A stretch of DNA of 64,000 bases from Phyllobacterium zundukense (lineage in GTDB: Bacteria; Pseudomonadota; Alphaproteobacteria; Rhizobiales; Rhizobiaceae), in the NCBI RefSeq assembly GCF_002764115.1, contig NZ_CP017941.1:186001-250000 (forward strand). The letters are read 5' to 3'. Every line of letters begins with the position of its first letter. The stretch's first letter is position 1. This document shows, piece after piece, positions 53,273-62,044 of the stretch. The position numbers and the translations under genes were made by a program. A model generated the notes under the pieces. The model saw only the letters and a list, made by a program, of their open reading frames with translations, did no database searches and was not told the origin of the DNA.

Positions 53273-54736
53273 ATGACCCTTAGCTTCGACCCAGACTCGC
53301 TTGTGCTGCCGAAAGGGCATTTCATTGGTGGCCGGCTGATCGAGGCACCGGGCCAGCTTCCAATCAAGCGCCCGTCTGACGCAAAGGCCTATTGGGATTG
53401 CCCGATTGCCGATGCAGGCATCGTCGATCGGGCGGTGGACACGGCCCATCGGACCTTGAAGGAAAGCGGGTGGGCAACCTTGCGGCCCCGCGAGCGCACC
53501 CGGCTCATGCAAAGGTGGGCCGATCTGATCGAAGAAGAGGCCATTCCGCTTGCTAAAATGGAAGCCGTCGGTTCGACGCGCCCCGTAGGACATCTGATTG
53601 CCGGCGATATTGGCGTGACCGCCGAACAGATCCGCTTCTTCGCCGAATTCGCAGACAAGGAAGGCAGCGATGTCGTCCCCACCGACGGCAACAGTCTCGG
53701 CATGATCATGACCGAGCCTTACGGCGTCGTCGGCGCGATCACGCCCTGGAACTTCCCGTTGTCGATGGCCGCGTGGAAACTCGGTCCCGCGCTCGCTGCC
53801 GGCAATGCGGTCGTGCTGAAACCCTCCGAGATGACGCCTTTCTCGACGCTCTACCTAGCCGAGCTTGCGGTGCGCGCCGGCTTGCCGGGAGGCCTCATCA
53901 ACATCGTTCTGGGCGACGGTGCGACCACAGGCAGCGCGATCACAGGTCATCCGGGCATTGCCAAGGTTAGCTTCACCGGCTCGACCGGCGCGGGCTCGGC
54001 CATCATGGCCAATATCGCTCGGAGTGGTGTCAAGCCGATGACGCTTGAGCTCGGCGGCAAGAGCCCACAACTCGTGTTTGCCGACGCCGACCTTGATCTG
54101 GCAGCCGGAGCTATCGCCACCAGCCTTCTTTCCAACGCTGGACAGGCCTGCGTGGCCGGATCGCGCCTCATCGTCGAGGCGAGGGTGGCGGATGCCTTGG
54201 CGGAGGCCATCATTGTCAGACTGGCGACCGTCCGCCCCGGCCCCACCTGGGACGAAACCACTGATTATCCGCCAATCATTTCCGAGCGTCAGATCGGCCG
54301 CATAGACAGCATCGTGCGCGCCACCATCGAAGGCGGCGCCGAATGCCTGGCGGGTGGCAAGCGCCTCGACCGTGAAGGCTACTTCTACGCGCCGACGCTG
54401 ATCTCCGGCGTGACGGCAACGTCGCCCGCCGTGCTTGAAGAAATCTTCGGCCCAGTGCTGACCATCCAGACGTTCGAGGATGAGGAAGAGGCGCTGACAC
54501 TCGCCGACCACCCGACCTATGCGCTCGCTGCGGGCCTCTTCACCCGAGACCTTTCCCGCGCCATCCGCCTGACGCGCCGCCTGCAGGCCGGCACGGTTTG
54601 GGTCAACCGCTACGGCCGTTCGCGCGATCATATCTTGCCAACCGGCGGCTACAAACAATCCGGCATCGGCAAGGATCTCGGGCGCGATGCCTTTCTCGCC
54701 AACCGCAAGAGCAAGAGCGTGCTCATCAGCCTCTAA
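53273..54736 (+). CDS. NAD(P)-dependent aldehyde dehydrogenase
   Basis: The 487-aa protein has the ALDH sites ITPWNFPLSMAAWKL, VSFTGSTGAG, LELGGKSPQ (catalytic Glu) and NAGQACVAGSR (nucleophilic Cys), and KQSGIGKDLG near the end. It oxidises an aldehyde to an acid, probably from an amine- or diol-derived intermediate. It overlaps nothing upstream (238-base gap) and precedes the tartrate-dehydrogenase-like gene by 9 bases. Confidence 0.92.
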   Translation: MTLSFDPDSLVLPKGHFIGGRLIEAPGQLPIKRPSDAKAYWDCPIADAGIVDRAVDTAHRTLKESGWATLRPRERTRLMQRWADLIEEEAIPLAKMEAVGSTRPVGHLIAGDIGVTAEQIRFFAEFADKEGSDVVPTDGNSLGMIMTEPYGVVGAITPWNFPLSMAAWKLGPALAAGNAVVLKPSEMTPFSTLYLAELAVRAGLPGGLINIVLGDGATTGSAITGHPGIAKVSFTGSTGAGSAIMANIARSGVKPMTLELGGKSPQLVFADADLDLAAGAIATSLLSNAGQACVAGSRLIVEARVADALAEAIIVRLATVRPGPTWDETTDYPPIISERQIGRIDSIVRATIEGGAECLAGGKRLDREGYFYAPTLISGVTATSPAVLEEIFGPVLTIQTFEDEEEALTLADHPTYALAAGLFTRDLSRAIRLTRRLQAGTVWVNRYGRSRDHILPTGGYKQSGIGKDLGRDAFLANRKSKSVLISL

Positions 54737-54745
54737 GGACTGACC

Positions 54746-55790
54746 ATGAAGACCTACAAGATCGCCCTGCTGCCCGGAGACGGTATCGGCCGCGATGTCA
54801 CCGATGCTGCCTGGGCGGTGCTGGGAAAAGCCTCCCGGACTGCCGATTTTGCCCTCGCAGGCACCAGCTATCCCTGGTCCTGCGATTACTACCTTCAACA
54901 TGGCACGATGATGCCTGCCGATGGCATTGACACCCTGAAATCCTTTGATGCCGTCCTGCTCGGCGCGGTCGGCTGGCCGGCGAAAGTTCCGGACTCGGTC
55001 TCCCTGCACGGGCTTCTCCTGCCCATCCGCAAAGCCTTCGTGCAATATGCTAACATCCGCCCGCACAGGCTGCTGCCGGGCGTTCGGGGCCCGCTGAAGG
55101 CCAACGGTTTCGACATTCTCTGCATCCGCGAAAACACCGAGGGTGAGTATTCCGGCGCCGGCGGCCGCGTGCATCAGGGCACCGATAATGAAGTGGCGGT
55201 CGAGACCTCGATATTCACCCGCAAAGGGCGTGGAGCGTATCCTGCGCTTTGGTTTCGAACAGGCCCGCATCCGGCGCGGAAAGCTCGCTTCCGTCACCAA
55301 GTCCAACGCGCAGAGATATTCGATGGTGTTCTGGGACGAGATCACGCAGGCGCTTGCGCGTGAGTATCCAGATGTCGAGGTGACGAGCTATCATATCGAC
55401 GCCATGGCCGCCCGCATGGTCATGGCGCCGGAAAGCCTCGACGTCGTGGTCGCCTCCAATCTGTTCGGCGACATACTCACCGACCTTGGCGCCGCCATTC
55501 AAGGCGGGCTTGGTTTCGCCGCCTCCGCCAATATCAATCCGGACCGCTCGGCGCCCTCCATGTTCGAGCCCGTCCATGGCTCGGCTCCAGACATCGCCCA
55601 TCTCGGCATTGCCAATCCGATTGCCGCCATATGGTCGGGTGCGATGATGCTGGATCAGCTTGGCGAGAAAATCGCCGCTGACAACGTCATGGCCGCGATC
55701 GAGGCTACGACTGCGCGCGGCATCGGTGCCATCCCCAGCAAGGACAAAACAGACTCAATCACAACGGCAGTGCTTTCGGCGCTTGGCTGA
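54746..55790 (+). pseudogene. Isopropylmalate/tartrate-type dehydrogenase broken by one inserted base
   Basis: The first frame gives IALLPGDGIGRDVTDAAWAV, LLGAVGWP, LLLPIRKAFVQYANIRPHRLLPG and IRENTEGEYSGAGGR, typical of isocitrate/isopropylmalate/tartrate dehydrogenases. At a GGG run near 55225 one extra base shifts the frame. The next frame goes on with VERILRFGFEQA, VTKSNAQRYSMVFWDE, VVASNLFGDILTDLGA and MFEPVHGSAPDIA. The length of 1045 bases is one over a codon multiple; without the insertion it would be a complete 347-aa enzyme. Either recent inactivation or a sequencing error. Confidence 0.82.
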
Positions 55791-55806
55791 CAAAGGAGAG
55801 GACACA

Positions 55807-57264
55807 ATGAACGAGTTGAAGGACACTAGCCTGTTTCGTGAACATGGGCTCATCGACGGCCAATGGTGCGGTGCTGCGGCAGGGCGCAAAATAGAGGTAA
55901 TCAACCCTGCAACGCAGGAAGCGATCGGCGTGGTGCCTGACATGGACGGCGGTGATACCCGCGCGGCGATCGAGGCTGCGGAGAATGCCTTCGGATCATG
56001 GCGCAAGAAAACCCATGCCGAGCGCGCCGCCTTGCTGGAGTCCTGGCATGACCTGATGATCGAAAACATCGAGGATCTCGCGCTGATCCTGACGAAGGAA
56101 CAGGGCAAGCCGCTGGCCGAGGCGCGCGGCGAGATTGGCTACGGGGCCTCGTTCGTCAAATGGTTTTCCGAGGAAGCCCGCCGAATCGGCGGCACAACCA
56201 TTCCGTCACCGACAGCGGACCGGCGGATCGTCGTCCTGAAGGAACCGGTCGGTGTATCCGCGATCATCACGCCCTGGAATTTCCCCAACGCGATGATCAC
56301 CCGCAAGGTCGGCCCGGCGCTTGCAGCCGGCTGCACCGTCGTCATCAAGCCATCGGACCTGACGCCTTATTCGGCACTTGCGCTCGGCGTTCTGGCGGAA
56401 CGCGCCGGCATTCCGAAGGGCGTCATCAACATCGTCACCGGCATGCCGACCGAGATCGGAAACGAGCTGATGGCGAATGAAACTGTTCGCAAGATTTCCT
56501 TCACCGGCTCCACCCGGGTCGGTGCCCTTCTGATGCGCGGCGCATCCGACAGCATCAAGCGGCTCAGCCTGGAACTCGGCGGCAACGCGCCGTTCATCGT
56601 CTTCGACGACGCCGATCTCGACCTTGCCGTCGAGGGGGCGATCGCTTCGAAATTCCGCAATGGCGGCCAGACCTGCGTCTGTGCTAACCGCCTTCTCGTC
56701 CAATCCGGTGTGTATGACACCTTCGCCGAGAAACTGGCCGCCCGCGTCTCGGCCATGAAGGTCGGACCCGGCACGGAAGCCGGCGTCGATATCGGCCCGA
56801 TGATCAACAGGGCCGCAATCGAAAAGATCAACCGCCATGTGAACGATGCTGTCGCCAAGGGGGCTCGAATCCTCACGACGCCTGCGGCCATGCCTGCGGG
56901 CGATCAGTACACGGCGCCGGTCGTGCTCAGCGGGGCAACGACCGACATGCAGCTCGCCAGCGAAGAGACCTTCGGGCCCGTTGCCCCCCTCTTCCGCTTC
57001 GAGAAGGAGGAGGAGGCAATCAGGATCGCCAATGCAACCCCCTTCGGTTTAGCGGCCTATTTCTATACCGAAAACTTGAAGCGTTCCTGGCGCGTTGCCG
57101 AGGCGCTGGAGTTCGGCATGGTTGGCCTTAATACCGGAGCAATTTCGACGGAAGTTGCCCCCTTCGGCGGCGTGAAACAGTCCGGCCTTGGCCGTGAAGG
57201 CGCCCAGTGCGGCATCGAGGAATATCTGGAAATGAAGAGCGTCCACATCGGCGGGCTCACGTGA
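55807..57264 (+). CDS. Succinate-semialdehyde-type dehydrogenase (GabD-like)
   Basis: The 485-aa protein (ATG 55807 after AAAGGAGAGG) has ITPWNFPNAMITRK, ISFTGSTRVG, LELGGNAPFIVFDDADLD (catalytic Glu) and NGGQTCVCANR (nucleophilic Cys), the latter two typical of GabD. It would oxidise succinate or glutarate semialdehyde, which fits a pathway that begins with an aminotransferase acting on an omega-amino acid. It ends at a perfect terminator shared with the convergent oxidase operon. Confidence 0.92.
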   Translation: MNELKDTSLFREHGLIDGQWCGAAAGRKIEVINPATQEAIGVVPDMDGGDTRAAIEAAENAFGSWRKKTHAERAALLESWHDLMIENIEDLALILTKEQGKPLAEARGEIGYGASFVKWFSEEARRIGGTTIPSPTADRRIVVLKEPVGVSAIITPWNFPNAMITRKVGPALAAGCTVVIKPSDLTPYSALALGVLAERAGIPKGVINIVTGMPTEIGNELMANETVRKISFTGSTRVGALLMRGASDSIKRLSLELGGNAPFIVFDDADLDLAVEGAIASKFRNGGQTCVCANRLLVQSGVYDTFAEKLAARVSAMKVGPGTEAGVDIGPMINRAAIEKINRHVNDAVAKGARILTTPAAMPAGDQYTAPVVLSGATTDMQLASEETFGPVAPLFRFEKEEEAIRIANATPFGLAAYFYTENLKRSWRVAEALEFGMVGLNTGAISTEVAPFGGVKQSGLGREGAQCGIEEYLEMKSVHIGGLT

Positions 57265-57284
57265 TCGGCCGAACGGGAACAACG

Positions 57285-57321
57285 AAAAAGGGCGCCGGGA
57301 AATCATCCCGGCGCCCTTTTT
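57285..57321. terminator. Strong bidirectional terminator
   Basis: AAAAAGGGCGCCGGGA (57285-57300) is a perfect 16-bp complement of TCCCGGCGCCCTTTTT (57306-57321), loop AATCA. The A and T runs serve both directions. Confidence 0.92.
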
Positions 57322-57338
57322 GTTTCTCGCTGATGCCT

Positions 57339-58619
57339 TTACTGAAACCGGTCGAGGGTCTTGTAGTACAGCCCGACAAGCGGCAGGAACCACGGCTTGC
57401 CGAAATGGCCGGGAACGGCCGGCCAGTCGAGCCCCTTTACTGGATTGCGATCCGTCTTGCCCAGAATGGCGTCGGCGATGATCATGCCAAGATGAGTGGA
57501 CAATTGCGCGCCATGGCCGGAATAGCCCATGGCGTACCAGACGCCATCGACATAGCCGGCGCGCGGATAGCGGTCCTTGGTCATGTCGACCAGCCCACCC
57601 CAGCAATAATCGATCTCGACTTTCGCAAGTTGTGGAAAGATCTGGGCCAGACTTGCGCGAAGAATTTCGCCGCTCTTTGCATCTGAACGCTGATCGGACG
57701 TGGTGGAAAAGCGGGCGCGGCCGCCAAAGATCAGCCGGTTGTCGGGCGCCAGCCGGAAATAATTGCCGATATTCATCGAGGTGACGCAGGTCCGGTTACC
57801 GGGCATCGTCGCCGCGATTTCGGCTTCGGTCAGCGGTCGGGTCGCGATAATAAAACTGCCGACCGAAATGATGCGGCGACGGAAATAACCGAACACCGAT
57901 GGCGTATAGGCGCCAGTCGCCACGAGCACGTGATCGGCGGTGACGGTCCCGCGCGCAGTAGCCAGGCTGTGCCGTCCATTCCCTTTGCGATGGGCCGTTA
58001 CCGCCGCCTTTTCAAAAATAGTAGCGCCGTGGCGGGCGGCGGCGGTGGCGAGCCCTACGACGTAGCGCCCCATATGCATCATCGCGCTTTTTTTGGAGAG
58101 CATAGCCCCATGGAATGGCGAGCCGACCTCATCCTTCAGGTCGGTCGCCGTGAGAAGCGCAGTGTCCGGATCAACCTCGTTGTGAATTGCCTCGAAATTT
58201 CGGGCAATTGCATCGAAATGCTGCGGCTTGGAGGCGAGCTTGAGCTTTCCGGCCCGGCGGAAATTGCAGTCGATCCCCTCCTCGGCAATGATCGCCTCGA
58301 TTGTGTCGATCGAGTCATCGAATGCGCGGTAAAGCGCGATGGCGCTCTCTTTGCCAAGTTCAGCCTTGGCGGCAATGAAGCTGTGGGCGAGGCCATTGTT
58401 GAGATGCCCGCCATTGCGGCCGGAAGCGCCCCATCCGATCCGCTCTGCCTCCAGCACGACGACGCGCGCACCCGCCTTCGCAAGGTGGCGTGCGGCAGCA
58501 AGGCCGGTGAAGCCGCCGCCGATGATGGCGACGTCGTAATGTCCCTCGACGGGGCCTTGCGCCGCGCCTACAAAGGCGGAGGCCGTGTCGTGCCAGTAGG
58601 ATTTGAGCTTCATTGCCAT
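57339..58619 (-). CDS. FAD-dependent amino-group oxidase/dehydrogenase (DAO family)
   Basis: The 426-aa protein begins with an FAD-binding VAIIGGGFTGLAAARHLAKAG and VLEAERIGWGASGRNGGHLN, and has a C-terminal YAMGYSGHGAQLSTHLG typical of the DadA/PuuB family. It oxidises an amine or D-amino acid, transferring electrons to oxygen or the respiratory chain. PuuB-like oxidation of gamma-glutamyl-putrescine is one possibility. It follows the HAD gene by 7 bases on the minus strand. Confidence 0.9.
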   Translation of the reverse strand: MAMKLKSYWHDTASAFVGAAQGPVEGHYDVAIIGGGFTGLAAARHLAKAGARVVVLEAERIGWGASGRNGGHLNNGLAHSFIAAKAELGKESAIALYRAFDDSIDTIEAIIAEEGIDCNFRRAGKLKLASKPQHFDAIARNFEAIHNEVDPDTALLTATDLKDEVGSPFHGAMLSKKSAMMHMGRYVVGLATAAARHGATIFEKAAVTAHRKGNGRHSLATARGTVTADHVLVATGAYTPSVFGYFRRRIISVGSFIIATRPLTEAEIAATMPGNRTCVTSMNIGNYFRLAPDNRLIFGGRARFSTTSDQRSDAKSGEILRASLAQIFPQLAKVEIDYCWGGLVDMTKDRYPRAGYVDGVWYAMGYSGHGAQLSTHLGMIIADAILGKTDRNPVKGLDWPAVPGHFGKPWFLPLVGLYYKTLDRFQ

Positions 58620-58626
58620 GTCCCAA

Positions 58627-59295
58627 TCAGAGCCCGACGACCCCCGCCAGGCCCGAGATATCCGCAATTTCGACATAACCGTAGTAGGGATTCGCCGGCT
58701 CGTGACCGCGATTGACCCAGACCTTGTTCTTGATGCCGAGGTCGTGCGCCGACATCAGGTCGTAGCGAAACGAAGACGAGCAGTGCAGGACGTCCTCAGG
58801 GCCGCAGCCCAGCATGTCGAACATGTATTCGAAGGCCTTGAAACGCGGCTTGTAGGCGTTGGCCTGTTGCGCAGTGTAGACGGAGTGGAAAGGTGCACCA
58901 AGCTTTTCGACATTGGACATGATCTGGGAGTTCATGGCATTGGAAAGCACGACGAGCGGGATTTCGTTGGCGACCTTGGCAAGGCCCGCGGGAACATCGG
59001 GATGCGGCTCCCAAGTCGGAACGCGCTCATAGATCGTCCTGGCATCTTCGTCGTGGAAGGTGACGCCGTTCCTCTTGCAGGTGCGTTCGACGGCATTGTG
59101 GACCACTTCGTTGTAGGGTTTCCAGTCACCCAGGATTTCGTCCAGGCGGTAGGCAGCGAAATTCTTTATGAATTCCACCATGCGCGCATCGTCAAGCCGG
59201 CTGCCATAGAGATCCCGGGCAGCCTCGGCCATCTGGAAGTTGGTCAGTGTTCCGTAGCAGTCGAAGGTGATAAATTTCGGGCGGAAGTGAGCCAT
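58627..59295 (-). CDS. HAD hydrolase, haloacid dehalogenase type II
   Basis: The 222-aa protein (ATG 59295, AAGGA upstream) has the HAD motifs ITFDCYGTLTNF (nucleophile Asp), VVLSNAMNS (Thr/Ser motif II), AYKPRFKAF (Lys) and SFRYDLMSAHDLG with acid residues at motif IV. This is the type II haloacid dehalogenase pattern, a family seen in phosphoryl-ester and haloacid hydrolysis. It is transcribed with the oxidase gene. Confidence 0.88.
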   Translation of the reverse strand: MAHFRPKFITFDCYGTLTNFQMAEAARDLYGSRLDDARMVEFIKNFAAYRLDEILGDWKPYNEVVHNAVERTCKRNGVTFHDEDARTIYERVPTWEPHPDVPAGLAKVANEIPLVVLSNAMNSQIMSNVEKLGAPFHSVYTAQQANAYKPRFKAFEYMFDMLGCGPEDVLHCSSSFRYDLMSAHDLGIKNKVWVNRGHEPANPYYGYVEIADISGLAGVVGL

Positions 59296-59612
59296 TGCTG
59301 TAAATCCTTGAATAGCCGGAGCGATGTTGCCTGTCTCAATCATAGGCCGCGGGCCGCGGGCCGCTCGACTGAAATCAGCGGAGGCATAGTAGATTGTTCC
59401 GTATCACACGCACTCTTTGGCACAGTATTCCGCCTCAGCGACCATCGGCTCGGCTAGGCTTGCTCGACGCGGTCGCCACGCGCCCGCTGGTCAGCATAAG
59501 ATGCGGTGAGCCATCAAAGCTACGGTGAAAGATACCGCCAGCACCCCGTCCTCGGGACGATATTCTGACGCCGCGGATCTAAGAATAAGAGAGCTTTCTA
59601 AGGATCCAACAG

Positions 59613-60452
59613 ATGCACACAAGTCAAATCGATCTTGTGGCCTTCGGGCCCAAACATCTCGAAGGTGCTGTCGCACTCTCGCGTCAGGCCGGCTGGCCGC
59701 ATCGCCCGGAAGACTGGCAAATGGCACTTGCCGTAAGCCGCGGGATCGCGGCTGTTGCAGACGATCACCATGTGGTCGGGACAGCACTGGTCACTCCCTA
59801 TGGTGCAGACTGCGCAACGATCAACATGGTGATCGTCGATGAAGTTGCTCGCGGCCGCGGTCTCGGGCGCAGGCTGATGCAGGCCGCACTCGACATCGGC
59901 GGCGAGCGCCAGTTGCGTCTGGTTGCAACCACCGACGGGCTTCCGCTCTACGAAAAACTTGGGTTCCAGCCGGTCGGCACCATCCTGCAATATCAGGGGA
60001 AGATCCCCGCTATAGCAGCACCCGATGGGATTGAGCACGCCTGCGAAGCCGATTTTGACGCTGTCATAGCGCTCGACCGCGCGGCCTTCGAGGCCGACCG
60101 GAGGTGCCTCTTGGAACACCTGGCAAAGGTCGGAGAATTTGTCGTGATACGGCGCGCAGGCCGGGTTCAGGGTTTTGCTGCTCTGCGTGCTTTCGGACGA
60201 GGCGACGTGATCGGTCCGGTCGTGGCCAAGAATTTACACGATGCCCGCACGCTCATTTCCTCGTTTATCGGGAGCCGACCGGGTGCATTTCTGCGCATCG
60301 ATACCATGGCCGACACGGGACTTGCACCTTGGCTGGAGAGCTTGGGACTTACCCATGTCGGCGGCGGCATAGCCATGCGCACGGGTGGGACCGAAGCCCC
60401 GGCTCGCCCGCCCTACAAGACCTACGCTCTCGCCAACCAAGCCTTCGGCTGA
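59613..60452 (+). CDS. Two-domain GNAT acetyltransferase (copy 2)
   Basis: The 279-aa protein (AAGGAT before ATG 59613) has RQAGWPHRPEDWQMA, NMVIVDEVARGRGLGRRLM (a good acetyl-CoA loop) and LYEKLGFQPVG. The second domain has FAALRAFGRGDVIGPVVA and ends in YALANQAFG. It matches the protein at 49434 in order and motifs; copy 2 keeps the canonical Gly loop, copy 1 does not. It precedes the aminotransferase by 13 bases and is probably co-transcribed. Confidence 0.88.
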   Translation: MHTSQIDLVAFGPKHLEGAVALSRQAGWPHRPEDWQMALAVSRGIAAVADDHHVVGTALVTPYGADCATINMVIVDEVARGRGLGRRLMQAALDIGGERQLRLVATTDGLPLYEKLGFQPVGTILQYQGKIPAIAAPDGIEHACEADFDAVIALDRAAFEADRRCLLEHLAKVGEFVVIRRAGRVQGFAALRAFGRGDVIGPVVAKNLHDARTLISSFIGSRPGAFLRIDTMADTGLAPWLESLGLTHVGGGIAMRTGGTEAPARPPYKTYALANQAFG

Positions 60453-60465
60453 CCTGGAGACCCGC

Positions 60466-61839
60466 ATGTTTAGCAATTCCCTCATCGAACTTGATCGTGC
60501 GCACTTGGTTCATCCGGTCGCTTCCTATCGAACGCACGAAACGCTCGGGGTGCGCGTGCTGGCATCCGCCTCCGGCGCTACGCTCACCGATGCCACTGGC
60601 AAGCAGCTTATCGACGGTTTTGCCGGTCTTTGGTGCGTCAATGCCGGTTATGGTCATGACAGCATTGTGGAGGCCGCTGCAAAGCAGATGCGTGAACTTC
60701 CTTATGCGACCGGCTATTTCGGCCTTGGTTCGGAGCCCGCCATCCGGCTCGCCGCAGAACTTGCCGACCGTGCACCGGGCGACCTCAACCACGTCTATTT
60801 CACGCTCGGTGGTTCCGATGCCGTCGACAGTACGGTTCGCTTCATCCGCTACTACTGGAATGCCCGCGGGAAACCGAACAAGGACCAGTTCATCTCCATC
60901 GAACAGGGCTATCATGGCTCGTCCACCGTGGGCGCCGGCCTGACTGCATTGCCGGCCTTTCATGCCGGTTTCGGCCTGCCCTTCGATTGGCAGCACAAAA
61001 TTCCATCCCATTATGCCTATCGCAATCCCGCCGGAACGGATCCGCAAGCGATCATCGCCGCTTCGGTTGCCGCATTGAAGCAGAAGATCGAACAGCTGGG
61101 CGCTGAGCGGATCGCAGCATTCTATGCCGAACCGATCCAAGGGTCCGGCGGCGTATTGGTGCCACCCAAAGGCTGGATGAAGGCCATGCGGGAGGTCTGC
61201 CGCACGTTCGACATCCTTTTCGTTGCCGATGAGGTCATCACCGGTTTTGGCCGCACCGGCCCGCTGTTTGCATGCTCCGAGGAGGAAATCGTCCCCGACC
61301 TTCTAACGGTCGCCAAGGGCCTGACGTCCGGCTATGTACCGATGGGGGCGCTCTTCATGTCTGAACACGTCTACCAGACCATCGCCGAGGCAGCCGGCGC
61401 TTCCGCCGTCGGGCACGGCTATACCTACTCGGCTCATCCCGTCAGTGCAGCGGTCGGCTTGGAAGTTCTGCGCCTCTATGAAACCGGGCTTCTTGAAAAT
61501 GGCCGCAGGGCCGGCGCGCGGCTGATGGCGGGCCTCGAAAGTCTGAGGGATCACCCGCTGGTCGGTGACGTCCGTGGCCGCGGAATGCTGGCTGCGGTCG
61601 AACTGGTGGTGGACAAAGAGCGGAAGACCCCTCTTCCGGCTGCGGCCGACCCGGCCCGCCGCATTTTCGACCGTGCCTGGCACAATGGTCTTATTATTCG
61701 CGCCTTTGCCAGCGGGGTTCTGGGTTACGCGCCGCCGCTCTGCTGTACCGACAGCGATATCGACGCAATCATCGAGCGTACACGACAGACGCTGGACGAG
61801 ACGCTTGCTGATCCCACAGTGCGCGCCGCCATGGTCTGA
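60466..61839 (+). CDS. Class III aminotransferase (omega-amino acid type)
   Basis: The 457-aa protein starts at ATG 60466 (GGAGACC upstream; the upstream frame is the acetyltransferase shadow). It has the PLP-fold patterns FYAEPIQGSGGVLVPPKGW, FVADEVITGFGRTG (Asp that binds the pyridinium) and TVAKGLTSGYVPMGA (Schiff-base Lys). Such enzymes transaminate GABA, beta-alanine, putrescine or taurine-like amines. With GabD-type dehydrogenase downstream in the pathway, an omega-amino substrate is likely. Confidence 0.92.
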   Translation: MFSNSLIELDRAHLVHPVASYRTHETLGVRVLASASGATLTDATGKQLIDGFAGLWCVNAGYGHDSIVEAAAKQMRELPYATGYFGLGSEPAIRLAAELADRAPGDLNHVYFTLGGSDAVDSTVRFIRYYWNARGKPNKDQFISIEQGYHGSSTVGAGLTALPAFHAGFGLPFDWQHKIPSHYAYRNPAGTDPQAIIAASVAALKQKIEQLGAERIAAFYAEPIQGSGGVLVPPKGWMKAMREVCRTFDILFVADEVITGFGRTGPLFACSEEEIVPDLLTVAKGLTSGYVPMGALFMSEHVYQTIAEAAGASAVGHGYTYSAHPVSAAVGLEVLRLYETGLLENGRRAGARLMAGLESLRDHPLVGDVRGRGMLAAVELVVDKERKTPLPAAADPARRIFDRAWHNGLIIRAFASGVLGYAPPLCCTDSDIDAIIERTRQTLDETLADPTVRAAMV

Positions 61840-62044
61840 CGGTAGCGCGCCGCCGGCGTGTTCCGGGAAATATCGTAGAATGCGCATATTCGCAATTTTG
61901 TGCCGTCGGGCAGGTTTATAACGGAGAATCCCGCAGGCCTTTGCTGCGAAACTGGAGACAGGAAAAAGGAAAGAATTCGAACGAAATCTGCATAGATCCG
62001 TCGAAAAGGCGGGCAAGCAGAAATTCAACAAAAAGGGGAATAAC
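61840..62044. other. Gap between aminotransferase and peptide-binding protein genes
   Basis: About 200 bases with no reading frame. It ends in AAAAAGGGG before the binding-protein ATG and presumably holds its promoter. No operator is obvious. Confidence 0.35.

Noticed and set aside
53855..55345. 496-codon minus frame across the aldehyde dehydrogenase and tartrate-type dehydrogenase genes
   Set aside because: It spans two real genes on the other strand and has no known motif.
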